Shown: positions 25,734 to 32,714 of the stretch, piece after piece
How positions within the stretch are numbered: the stretch's first letter is position 1
Layout: each line of letters begins with the position of its first letter
Source of the DNA: Synechococcus sp. J7-Johnson
GTDB lineage: Bacteria > Cyanobacteriota > Cyanobacteriia > PCC-6307 > Cyanobiaceae
Length of the DNA stretch: 64,000 nt
Assembly (NCBI RefSeq): GCF_024345795.1
Contig: NZ_JAGQBU010000004.1
Span: 1 to 64,000, forward strand
Direction: 5' to 3'
The notes under the pieces: model-generated
Told to the model about the DNA's origin: nothing
The model's input: the letters and a program-made list of their open reading frames with translations, nothing else
The model's database searches: none
Translations under genes and position numbers: made by a program

Positions 25734-26330
25734 TCAGACTGGACGAACGGATCGCTTATCAATCACTTTGTCAATCAACCCGTAACTCACGGCCTCTGCG
25801 GGTGACATGAAAAAGTCACGATCAGTGTCGAGCTGGATGCGGTCCAGGGGTTGACCGGTTCGGTCAGCAAGTTCCCTGTTCAGCTTGTCCTTGAGGAAGA
25901 GAATTTCGTCAGCCTGAATGCGTATGTCGCTGGCTTGGCCGCGAGCACCGCCCAGGGGCTGGTGAATCATGATCCGGGAATGGTGCAGGCTGCTGCGCTT
26001 GCCCTTGGCTCCTGCCGTGAGCAGAAAAGCGCCCATGCTGGCGGCCAGCCCCACACAGACGGTCTGCACGTCAGGCTTGATATGCTGCATCGTATCAAAG
26101 ATGCCAAGGCCGTCATAGACGGATCCACCAGGGGAATTGATGTAGAGAAAAATATCTTTCTCAGGATCCTCAGATTCCAGAAAAAGCAGTTGGGCAACCA
26201 CCCGATTGGCCGATTCTGACGTGACGGGCTCGCCCAGAAAGATGATCCGCTCACGCAGGAGCCTGGAGTAGATATCAAAGGCGCGCTCACCCCGGCCCGA
26301 ATCCTCAATCACGATCGGGATCATCGGCAA
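25734..26330 (-). CDS. clpP: ATP-dependent Clp protease proteolytic subunit
   Basis: A 198-aa serine peptidase with the catalytic triad visible: Ser98 in '[13 protein letters not shown]', His123 in '[14 protein letters not shown]' and Asp172 in '[11 protein letters not shown]'. '[17 protein letters not shown]' is the oxyanion-hole region. It forms the degradation chamber with a Clp ATPase. Cyanobacteria encode several ClpP/ClpR paralogs; this one has an intact triad and so is a ClpP. It is divergent from thf1 with a ~95-bp gap; ftsH is 560 bp beyond its 3' end. Confidence 0.96.
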   Translation of the reverse strand: MPMIPIVIEDSGRGERAFDIYSRLLRERIIFLGEPVTSESANRVVAQLLFLESEDPEKDIFLYINSPGGSVYDGLGIFDTMQHIKPDVQTVCVGLAASMGAFLLTAGAKGKRSSLHHSRIMIHQPLGGARGQASDIRIQADEILFLKDKLNRELADRTGQPLDRIQLDTDRDFFMSPAEAVSYGLIDKVIDKRSVRPV

Positions 26331-26425
26331 TGGCAGAGCAACTCGATTGATCCTACCGAGGACGGTGCACCACCCGCCCGATCGGCTCGGGGGGGTGCAG
26401 CGCTAAGGTCCAGGCATTCGAGCGG

Positions 26426-27205
26426 ATGAGTGTGAGCGCCTGCCTCACCGTTGCTGACAGCAAGCGTGCCTTCCACGCAGCATTTCCCCATGTGATCGGT
26501 CCCCTGTACCGGCGCATGGTCGATGAGCTGCTCGTCGAGTTGCATCTGCTCAGCCGGCAGAGTGGATTTCGCAGCGACGGCCTGTTCGCGGTGGGGCTTA
26601 CCCAGGTCTTTGATGGCTTCTCCAAGGGCTACCGCCCCCAGGAACAGAGTGAACCCCTGTTTGCCGCCCTCTGCGCCTCCTCGGGCTTCGATGCCCAGCA
26701 GATTCGCGCCCAACACGCCGCTGCCGTGGCGGCAGTGGGAGAGCACAGCCTGGACGAGGTGAAGCATTGGCTGGCCCAGCGGGGCAACGGAGCTCCTGAG
26801 CCGATTGCTGGAGTGCTTGCCGGAATCGACAGGTCCGATTTCCACTACTCGCGTCTGTTCGCCGTTGGACTGCTCAGCCTGCTGCAGCAGGCCCGCGGTG
26901 CCGAATCCATGGAGCCCCAGGCCCTCAGGGAAGCCGCCCATGAGATCGGTGAATCCATGGGTCTTATGAAGGAGCGGGTCGACAAGGACCTGACCCTCTA
27001 CGCAAGCAACCTCCAGAAGATGGCCCAGGCGGTCGAGCTGATGGAGGAGACCCTGGCCGCCGAAAGGCGTCGAAGAGAACGTCAGGCCCAGGGGACCAAG
27101 GTCACCCCTGCAGACAACAGCGCTGGCGAAACCGTGAGCAAAACCGAAAACGAAACCAACGTGATGCCCGAATCAAGCCCTCCCGCCTCGCCCCAGGGGG
27201 GCTGA
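26426..27205 (+). CDS. thf1: Thf1/Psb29 photosystem biogenesis protein
   Basis: A 259-aa protein starting 'SVSACLTVADSKRAFHAAFP', with 'PLYRRMVDELLVELHLLS', 'GLFAVGLTQVFDGFSKGY' and a helical, coiled-coil-prone C-terminus ('ELMEETLAAERRRRERQAQ') followed by a disordered polar tail. Thf1/Psb29 co-purifies with PSII and is needed for normal FtsH complex accumulation and thylakoid development (family knowledge). Its location beside clpP and near ftsH fits a photosystem-maintenance neighbourhood. Confidence 0.95.
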   Translation: MSVSACLTVADSKRAFHAAFPHVIGPLYRRMVDELLVELHLLSRQSGFRSDGLFAVGLTQVFDGFSKGYRPQEQSEPLFAALCASSGFDAQQIRAQHAAAVAAVGEHSLDEVKHWLAQRGNGAPEPIAGVLAGIDRSDFHYSRLFAVGLLSLLQQARGAESMEPQALREAAHEIGESMGLMKERVDKDLTLYASNLQKMAQAVELMEETLAAERRRRERQAQGTKVTPADNSAGETVSKTENETNVMPESSPPASPQGG

Positions 27206-27257
27206 GTCTGAGGGCGATTTGCGACTGGCCGATTCAATTTGCAGGTCAGCCGTTAGC

Positions 27258-28790
27258 TCAACGGCCGCTGGTCGTTTCACGGCCTGACGTCTTTTCAGAG
27301 CCTGACTGGCTCACTGGTGCCGCAGATGGCGCCTGAGCTGGTTTGGTCGTGGCCGCGGCTGGCGCTTTGGGAGCAGCCAGCCTCAAGGACCCCCACAGCC
27401 ACGACAAACCAGCATCGCCTCCAGGGGAAGCTCCCGGCTTGGACGCTGCCGCTGGAGCCGACAGGATCTCCAGCTGGGTGGAGCGCCGGACCACCGCCGG
27501 CAGATCCGGGGGCAGCAAGCCAAGGGCGGCGAGAGATTCTGGCCTGGCCCGCAGGCTGAGCCCACCGCCCGCCGGTGGCCGGGCCGGCGCAAAACGCTCA
27601 GCCCCGGGCAGACCTGCGCCAAGCACGAACAGCAACTCCGGGGCGCCACCGGCAGTCGGCACCACCCAGCGCCAGCCTCCCAGGGGGGTACCGTCATCGC
27701 GCAGCCAGAGGCTGCTGGCCAATTTGGCCCTACCAGCGGTGGCCGCTGCTGAATTCCCTGCTGCATTCTCTGGCCGGGAAGGAGATAGCTGGTCGCTCAG
27801 GCCCTGGCGCTCGAGAGCCTGGCCCAGGGCCGACAGCCAGCGTGTCCAGCCGGAGCGCTCCTGACCCACCGCCAGCTGCAACTCCAGGGAAGCCTGAAAG
27901 GGGCCCTTGGGCTGGGGTCTGAGCCGGAGGAGGAATGGAGTGTTCTGGAGACGCTCCAGGGCAGCCTGGTCAAGGCCGTAACGGTCCATCAGCGGTTGCC
28001 GGATCACGGCATTGCTGAGCAGGGCATCGAGCAGCAGGTCAAGCCGGGCCCCGGCCACCTCCAGCAACAGATCGGGCGGCAGGGGCTCGCGGCTTGGGCT
28101 CGGCACCGGTGGCAGCGATGGGGATGTAGCCACCGAATCGGGCTTGGCGCTGGCCTCCCCCTGCCAGCTGAGGCCGTCGGCCTCGGCGCTGACCGTGAGG
28201 CAGCCCTGCTGGAAGCGCTGCAGCAGCGGGGCTAGATCACCTGAGATCTGAGCCAGGGCGAGTTTGGTCCAGACCACGGCCTGGCTGCTGCGCAGCAGGT
28301 TGACGCAACGTTGCTCCAGACCACGGGGCGTTCGGGCAGTACGGCGCAGTTCCTGCTGGAGCGTCTGGAAGGAGAGGGGGTCGGGAGCAATCACGACCAG
28401 ATCGTCAACCCGCACGGCACGGCCAGGCAATGGAGCGCTTGCCTGGGGGCCGAACAACCGGGCCGGCACCACCAGATGGGCCGACCCTTCCCGTCCCCAG
28501 AACTGCCACCAGGTCCCCCGCTGGCGTGTCCAGAGCAGGGTGGCCGACTCGGCGCCCAGGCGTTCCTGCCAGAGCAGGGGGACCGGCCTGGCATCACCCG
28601 ACTGAAAACTCTGAACCAGGGTGGCCATCCCCACCACCCGCTCCAGCCCCTCGGCGTTGGAGCGGGGAAAGCGGTGCAGCTGGCTGGCCGGAGCCAGCAC
28701 CAGCAGGGCGATCAGCGCCGAGGTGATCGGCAAGGGTCCCAGACGGGGAGCAGGCGGCAGACCCTTCCAGCGCGGCAGGGTGAGCGTCAT
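27258..28790 (-). CDS. Cyanobacterial membrane-anchored hypothetical protein
   Basis: A 510-aa protein with one N-terminal helix (~16-35, 'PLPITSALIALLVLAPASQL') and a long exported or lumenal domain. Visible segments include 'RAVRVDDLVVIAPDPLSFQT', 'DLLLEVAGARLDLLLDALLS' and 'PFLLRLRPQPKGPFQASLEL', with a Pro/Ser-rich C-terminal tail. It is somewhat like cyanobacterial DUF3352-type proteins in layout, but the match is too weak to name. ATG 28790 is chosen because the hydrophobic segment follows soon after; an in-frame ATG at 28889 would run into the gene upstream. Function unknown. Confidence 0.7.
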   Translation of the reverse strand: MTLTLPRWKGLPPAPRLGPLPITSALIALLVLAPASQLHRFPRSNAEGLERVVGMATLVQSFQSGDARPVPLLWQERLGAESATLLWTRQRGTWWQFWGREGSAHLVVPARLFGPQASAPLPGRAVRVDDLVVIAPDPLSFQTLQQELRRTARTPRGLEQRCVNLLRSSQAVVWTKLALAQISGDLAPLLQRFQQGCLTVSAEADGLSWQGEASAKPDSVATSPSLPPVPSPSREPLPPDLLLEVAGARLDLLLDALLSNAVIRQPLMDRYGLDQAALERLQNTPFLLRLRPQPKGPFQASLELQLAVGQERSGWTRWLSALGQALERQGLSDQLSPSRPENAAGNSAAATAGRAKLASSLWLRDDGTPLGGWRWVVPTAGGAPELLFVLGAGLPGAERFAPARPPAGGGLSLRARPESLAALGLLPPDLPAVVRRSTQLEILSAPAAASKPGASPGGDAGLSWLWGSLRLAAPKAPAAATTKPAQAPSAAPVSQSGSEKTSGRETTSGR

Positions 28791-28803
28791 GGTGGAGGGG
28801 GCG

Positions 28804-29169
28804 TCATTGCGAAAAGCGTGGTTCGTCTGCGAACCGAACGGTCCTAGCGGCCAACGTCTGCCTCCAACGGCTGGCGCCATCGAGGTCACGTCTCACCCGA
28901 ATGGACTGGTGGTTCAAGGCCCTGAATCCCAGCAGCAGCTGGGAGTGAGCGCTGGGCACCACTCTTTCGCTGCAGTCAGACTGGTCGCACCCAACCGGGG
29001 GGAGCCACAAACATTTGAGTGCCCGGGGCTGCGCAGGGTCACATTCAAGTTGGTCGCGGATCACTTCGTCTGCAGCCAGGCACACCTGCCCCTTAGGGCT
29101 TGCCCACACTCTGGCTCGGACTTGGAAGCTGCTTGGGTCTGTTGCGAGGAGGCATACGTGGCCAATCAA
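28804..29169 (-). CDS. Possible small hypothetical protein in the petN cluster
   Basis: An open minus-strand frame of up to 121 codons with no ATG; TTG at 29169 or internal GTGs could start it. The end 'RVRRDLDGASRWRQTLAART' is basic and helical. It begins 3 nt after the preceding small membrane gene and stops 13 nt before the next gene, which is operon-like spacing on the coding strand. No family was recognised, so it could be spurious. Confidence 0.35.
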   Translation of the reverse strand: MIGHVCLLATDPSSFQVRARVWASPKGQVCLAADEVIRDQLECDPAQPRALKCLWLPPVGCDQSDCSERVVPSAHSQLLLGFRALNHQSIRVRRDLDGASRWRQTLAARTVRFADEPRFSQ

Positions 29170-29172
29170 ACG

Positions 29173-29346
29173 TCAACGTCGCCCAGACGACATACGAGCT
29201 GAAGATTGTCGTGGTGACTGCTTGGCCCGGCGTCGGTCGCGCCATTCCACGACGGAGAGGTAGATCACCCCGCCTGTCACGAAAACCAGCAAAATTGTGG
29301 CGGTCAACGCCAGGACATTGGTGCTGGAGAGGGGAAAGTCAGGCAT
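29173..29346 (-). CDS. Small single-helix membrane protein downstream of petN
   Basis: A 57-aa protein reading 'MPDFPLSSTNVLALTATILL' into a hydrophobic helix (residues ~10-32) and 'SVVEWRDRRRAKQ', with a basic C-terminal tail. Size, single helix and position 27 nt after petN on the same strand suggest a thylakoid small subunit or assembly factor. I do not recognise it as PsbX, PetM, PetL or Psb30. Start ATG 29346. Confidence 0.65.
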   Translation of the reverse strand: MPDFPLSSTNVLALTATILLVFVTGGVIYLSVVEWRDRRRAKQSPRQSSARMSSGRR

Positions 29347-29373
29347 CCGGGTGAGGAGTGGGCCCTGGTTCGA

Positions 29374-29475
29374 TCAGAAATTGATCGTGCCGTCGCCATT
29401 GCGGCCCCAGACCACCATGGCGATCGAGAAGCTGAAGAGTGCAGCCAGGGAAGCCCAGGCGAGGGAGATGAGCAT
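29374..29475 (-). CDS. petN: Cytochrome b6-f complex subunit PetN
   Basis: A 33-aa single-helix protein: '[12 protein letters not shown]', '[16 protein letters not shown]' and a short polar end. '[11 protein letters not shown]' is the diagnostic PetN signature. PetN is a small peripheral helix needed for stability of the cytochrome b6-f complex in thylakoids. ATG 29475 lies 67 bp from the divergent clpS start, so the two share a short promoter region. Easily missed because of its length. Confidence 0.92.
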   Translation of the reverse strand: MLISLAWASLAALFSFSIAMVVWGRNGDGTINF

Positions 29476-29542
29476 GGGGTCGCCCAAGCAACAGTTGTGC
29501 AGAGTTTACCTAGTGTGGGGTCGACTCAGATCCGGCTCAACG

Positions 29543-29848
29543 ATGGCAGCCTCAGGAACGGCAGCCTCGGGAGTTCAGACGATCCCGGCCGGAATCCGGC
29601 AACGCCAGCGCTATCCCCATCTTCGGGTCGTTGTTCTCGACGACGACGTCAACACCTTTCAACACGTGGTGAACTGCCTCGTGCGCTACCTGCCGGGCAT
29701 GGGACCAGACCGGGCCTGGGAGCTGGCTCATCAAATCGACTCCGAGGGTTCGGCCGTCGTCTGGAGTGGACCCCAGGAGCAGGCGGAGCTCTACCACCAG
29801 CAACTCAGCCAGGAGGGCTTGACGATGGCGCCACTGCAGCGGGACTGA
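29543..29848 (+). CDS. clpS: ATP-dependent Clp protease adaptor ClpS
   Basis: A 101-aa protein with the ClpS fold motif 'YPHLRVVVLDDDVNTFQHVV', 'DRAWELAHQIDSEGSAVVW' and 'EQAELYHQQLSQEGLTMAP'. ClpS delivers N-degron substrates to ClpA/ClpC. ATG 29543 follows the divergent petN promoter region; upstream in-frame sequence is antisense to petN. A perfect 14-bp hairpin lies 15 bp after the stop. Cyanobacteria often have two ClpS paralogs; I cannot tell which this is. Confidence 0.92.
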   Translation: MAASGTAASGVQTIPAGIRQRQRYPHLRVVVLDDDVNTFQHVVNCLVRYLPGMGPDRAWELAHQIDSEGSAVVWSGPQEQAELYHQQLSQEGLTMAPLQRD

Positions 29849-29863
29849 TCACTCCCTGGAACC

Positions 29864-29899
29864 CAGCGTTGCTCGCGTCAGGGCCCGCGAGCAACGCTG
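29864..29899 (+). terminator. Perfect 14-bp hairpin after clpS
   Basis: CAGCGTTGCTCGCG (29864-29877) pairs perfectly with CGCGAGCAACGCTG (29886-29899) around an 8-nt loop. It follows the clpS stop and precedes DUF2103. There is no clear T-run after it, so it may be a weak or Rho-assisted terminator or an mRNA 3'-end stabiliser. Confidence 0.6.
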
Positions 29900-29954
29900 A
29901 GGCTTCACCGGCATAACGGGCCTGCCTAGGATTGGCAACCGGAGAGAAAGACCC

Positions 29955-30236
29955 ATGGGCCGGGTTGTGATCACCCACAGCACCTACGTTGAGGGGCTGA
30001 TCCCGGTACTCAAAGTTCTGGCTCAGGACGAGGGCATCGATACGATCACCCCGGCTGTGATCAGTCGCGTCAAGGGACATAGCCCTCAGCTGCGACTGCG
30101 GGTATCGGTTCCGATCAGCGGTGGGTACAAGCTGCTGGCCCGCCGCGGCAGTACCGCCCAGGAAGTATTCGTGCTGACCAACTGGCCGAGGGAGAAGCTC
30201 CAGGAACGCCTGGAGCTTCTCTGTTTCAAGGGTTGA
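29955..30236 (+). CDS. DUF2103 family protein
   Basis: A 93-aa protein, 'GRVVITHSTYVEGLIPVLKV', 'ITPAVISRVKGHSPQLRLRV', 'GGYKLLARRGSTAQEVFVLT', matching the DUF2103 family (described as predicted metal-binding). It is short and soluble. ATG 29955 sits 55 bp after the hairpin following clpS. A 13-bp perfect hairpin is embedded in its last codons. Function unknown. Confidence 0.85.
   Translation: MGRVVITHSTYVEGLIPVLKVLAQDEGIDTITPAVISRVKGHSPQLRLRVSVPISGGYKLLARRGSTAQEVFVLTNWPREKLQERLELLCFKG
30192..30221 (+). terminator. Perfect 13-bp hairpin inside the 3' end of DUF2103
   Basis: GAGAAGCTCCAGG (30192-30204) pairs with CCTGGAGCTTCTC (30209-30221) around the tetraloop AACG, followed by TGTTTC. The hairpin lies in coding sequence, ending 15 bp before the stop at 30236. 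It looks terminator-like, but the following T content is low. Confidence 0.5.
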
Positions 30237-30429
30237 AAAGGGGTGAACCGCCGTGCCGTCTTGCCCCAGTGTTCGACCTGGTAGTACCAGAGGGGTGGTC
30301 AAAGTGGGGCTTCGTTTCCGGCAACGAGGCCGGTGTACGTCACCGTCACGACAGACCACCCACGTCGAAGAGGGAGTCAGATCAGAAAACTGTGAAAGGC
30401 AGTCACCAACACAGCAGTCCTCAGAAACT

Positions 30430-31686
30430 CTAAGGGGTACGAGCCGCTGGGAGTGGCCAGATCGCCCTTACCTCAGCCAAACGCAGGGACGCCTCCCTGA
30501 CCCGCTCGGCCGCACCTGAGGCCTTGAGCTCCACGGTGAGGTGACCCAGCTTGCGCCCGGGCCGGGCAAGACGTTTGCCGTACCAGTGCAAATGGACATC
30601 GGCAAGTGCCTCCAGGGCCTGGCGTTGCCTGGCGTAGGCCGCGGTGGAGGTCTCGAAACCAAGCAGGTTCACCATCAACGCGCCGCGCAGGGTCGTGGAG
30701 GTGTCCCCCAGGGGCTCTCCCGAGACAATGCGCACCTGCTGGGCGAACTGGCTGGTACGACAAGCTTCGATGGTGTAGTGCCCGGAGTTGTGGGTCCTCG
30801 GCGCCAGCTCATTGATCAGCAGCCCCGAGGGTCCGTAGAAGAATTCGATCGAGAGCACTCCCACGTAGTCGAGGGCGGCCAGCAGTGAGACCGCCACATT
30901 GCGGGCGCGGGCCTCCACCGCCTGGCTGGCGGCAGCGGGGGCGAGCACCCAGTCGCAGACCTGATCGTGCTGGTGCGTCTCCACCAGGGGGTAGCACTGA
31001 ACTGCGCCGAAATGATCGCGGCAGGCCACCAGCGCCAACTCCTGCTCGAAAGTCACGAACTCCTCCAGTAGCCACAGGCTGGGATCCACCGCCTCAATCA
31101 GGGCCTCCAGCTCCGCCTGACTGCGGATCACCCGGGTGCCGCGCCCGTCGTAGCCCCCCCGCACCGCCTTGGCCATCAACGGGAAGTCGAACCCGGCTGG
31201 GAGCCGGGGCGACAGGGGCAGAGCCGGCTCCGCCGCTTCGCAGGCTCCGTCACTGGCCCCGGCCAGAGCAGGATCCTCCTGCTCGGTTGGGGCCGGGGCA
31301 GGGGGAGTGAGCGTCTGCTCCAGCGGGAACCAGCGCGGCGAGGGCAGGCGCAGCCGCTCCAGCAGCTGGCGCTGGCGGCGCTTGCAGACCAGATCCGCCA
31401 GGGAATCGAGCCGGGGAATGAACACCACGCCCTCCTGCTCGAGCGGGGCGAGGGAGTCGAGATCGAGCCATTCATTTTCGAAACTGATCGCCGATGTCCT
31501 CTGGGCCAGGCTGCGGGTGGCCGTCACATCGCCCAGGGCTGCCCGCACCACGCTGGTGGCCAGCCGTGCGGCCGGATCGGAGAGTTCCGGGGTCTGCACA
31601 TGGAGCTCAACGCCCTGCTCCCGTGCCGCCGCCGCCAGCATCCAGGCCAGTTGGCCGCCCCCCACCACGCCGATACTGCCGCCCAT
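30430..31686 (-). CDS. purK: 5-(carboxyamino)imidazole ribonucleotide synthase PurK
   Basis: A 418-aa ATP-grasp enzyme that carboxylates AIR with bicarbonate in purine synthesis. N-terminal 'SIGVVGGGQLAWMLAAAARE', 'AISFENEWLDLDSL', ATP-grasp segments 'FPLMAKAVRGGYDGRGTRVI', 'WLLEEFVTFEQELALVACRD' and 'LINELAPRTHNSGHYTIEAC' are present. Between residues ~125 and 165 lies a Pro/Ala/Glu-rich insertion not seen in typical ~375-390 aa PurK, probably a disordered loop. ATG 31686 matches the family start. Genes converge to the left with DUF2103 across ~190 bp in which I see no gene. Confidence 0.95.
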   Translation of the reverse strand: MGGSIGVVGGGQLAWMLAAAAREQGVELHVQTPELSDPAARLATSVVRAALGDVTATRSLAQRTSAISFENEWLDLDSLAPLEQEGVVFIPRLDSLADLVCKRRQRQLLERLRLPSPRWFPLEQTLTPPAPAPTEQEDPALAGASDGACEAAEPALPLSPRLPAGFDFPLMAKAVRGGYDGRGTRVIRSQAELEALIEAVDPSLWLLEEFVTFEQELALVACRDHFGAVQCYPLVETHQHDQVCDWVLAPAAASQAVEARARNVAVSLLAALDYVGVLSIEFFYGPSGLLINELAPRTHNSGHYTIEACRTSQFAQQVRIVSGEPLGDTSTTLRGALMVNLLGFETSTAAYARQRQALEALADVHLHWYGKRLARPGRKLGHLTVELKASGAAERVREASLRLAEVRAIWPLPAARTP

Positions 31687-31769
31687 CGCTGACCTCACGG
31701 ACCACACGGCACCGGGCCGCGCGCCAATTCAGCAGCTTGCCACTCCCCTGACCATCAGCCTGGACTCCC

Positions 31770-32693
31770 TCAGCTGAAGCCTTTCTCGCCCACGACCAGG
31801 AAGCGCAGCAGGCTGAAGATCATCACGATCAGGAACAGGGCCAGACCCACCGTGCAGGCATAGCTGATGTCCAGCTCGGAGAAGGCCTGGTCGTAGACGT
31901 AATAGACGATCGTGCGGGTGGAATCGGCCGGCCCCCCCTGGGTCATCAGATACACCTCCTCGAACACCTTGGTGGCGGCGATGGCTGAGATCACCCCCAC
32001 CAGAGTGAGGTAGGGCCTCAGCAGCGGCAGGGTGATGTCGAGATGACGACGCCAGCCCTCGCTGCCATCAAGGGCAGCGGCTTCGTAGAGCTCCGGGGAG
32101 ATGCCCTGCAGGCCCGATAGAAAGATCACCATGTAATACCCCAGGCCCTTCCAGAGGGTCACCAGCATCACGGCAGGCAGCGCCAGCCAGGGGGTGGTGA
32201 GAAAGCCGATCGGCGTGAAGGCGTCCCCCAGCCAGGCGGCCAGCCAACCGTTGACCAGGCCGTTCTCGGCATAGAGCCAGCGGAAGGCGATGGCCGCCAC
32301 AACGATCGACACCAGCACCGGCGTGTAGAAGGCGGCTCGGAAGAGATGGATGCCGGGAAGCTGGCGATTCACCAGCACGGCCAGGGTGAGGGAGCCCAGC
32401 ACGATCGGTGGCACCACCCCAACCAGATAGAGGAAGGTGGTACCCAGCACCTGCAGGAAGACCGGGTCGGCCAGCAGCCGCCGGATGTTGGCCAGACCGA
32501 CGAAGCGCAGCGGTTCGCTCACATCCAGGCCGGTGGCGGTGAAACTGATCACCAGGGCCATCGCGGCCGGGATCAGCACAGAAACACTCAGCAGCAGCAG
32601 CGCCGGAGCCAGAAAGCCCCAGGCAGTGGCGCTGCGGCCCATCCTCGTGCCCTGGCGGCGGGAAGAAGGCGAGGCAGCGGGGAAACCATCCAT
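31770..32693 (-). CDS. Sugar ABC transporter permease (MalF-type)
   Basis: A ~307-aa permease with six hydrophobic segments. The EAA loop 'ELYEAAALDGSEGWRRHLDI' and 'TLPLLRPYL' is clear, and 'ATKVFEEVYLMTQGGPADST' with 'IVYYVYDQAFSELDISYACT' are typical of MalF/UgpA-type subunits. It would form half of an importer for a sugar or sugar alcohol (glucosylglycerol-type systems occur in cyanobacteria), but no ATPase, binding protein or second permease gene lies nearby. ATG 32693 is used; 32642 is an alternative. It diverges from recQ by ~20 bp. Confidence 0.9.
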   Translation of the reverse strand: MDGFPAASPSSRRQGTRMGRSATAWGFLAPALLLLSVSVLIPAAMALVISFTATGLDVSEPLRFVGLANIRRLLADPVFLQVLGTTFLYLVGVVPPIVLGSLTLAVLVNRQLPGIHLFRAAFYTPVLVSIVVAAIAFRWLYAENGLVNGWLAAWLGDAFTPIGFLTTPWLALPAVMLVTLWKGLGYYMVIFLSGLQGISPELYEAAALDGSEGWRRHLDITLPLLRPYLTLVGVISAIAATKVFEEVYLMTQGGPADSTRTIVYYVYDQAFSELDISYACTVGLALFLIVMIFSLLRFLVVGEKGFS

Positions 32694-32714
32694 GGGGCCA
32701 TTGTGGGACTCACT

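Noticed and set aside
27249-27265. GCCGTT-AGCTC-AACGGC hairpin between thf1 and the 510-aa gene
   Set aside because: A 6-bp stem without a T-run, in a GC-rich window, is too weak to call a terminator.
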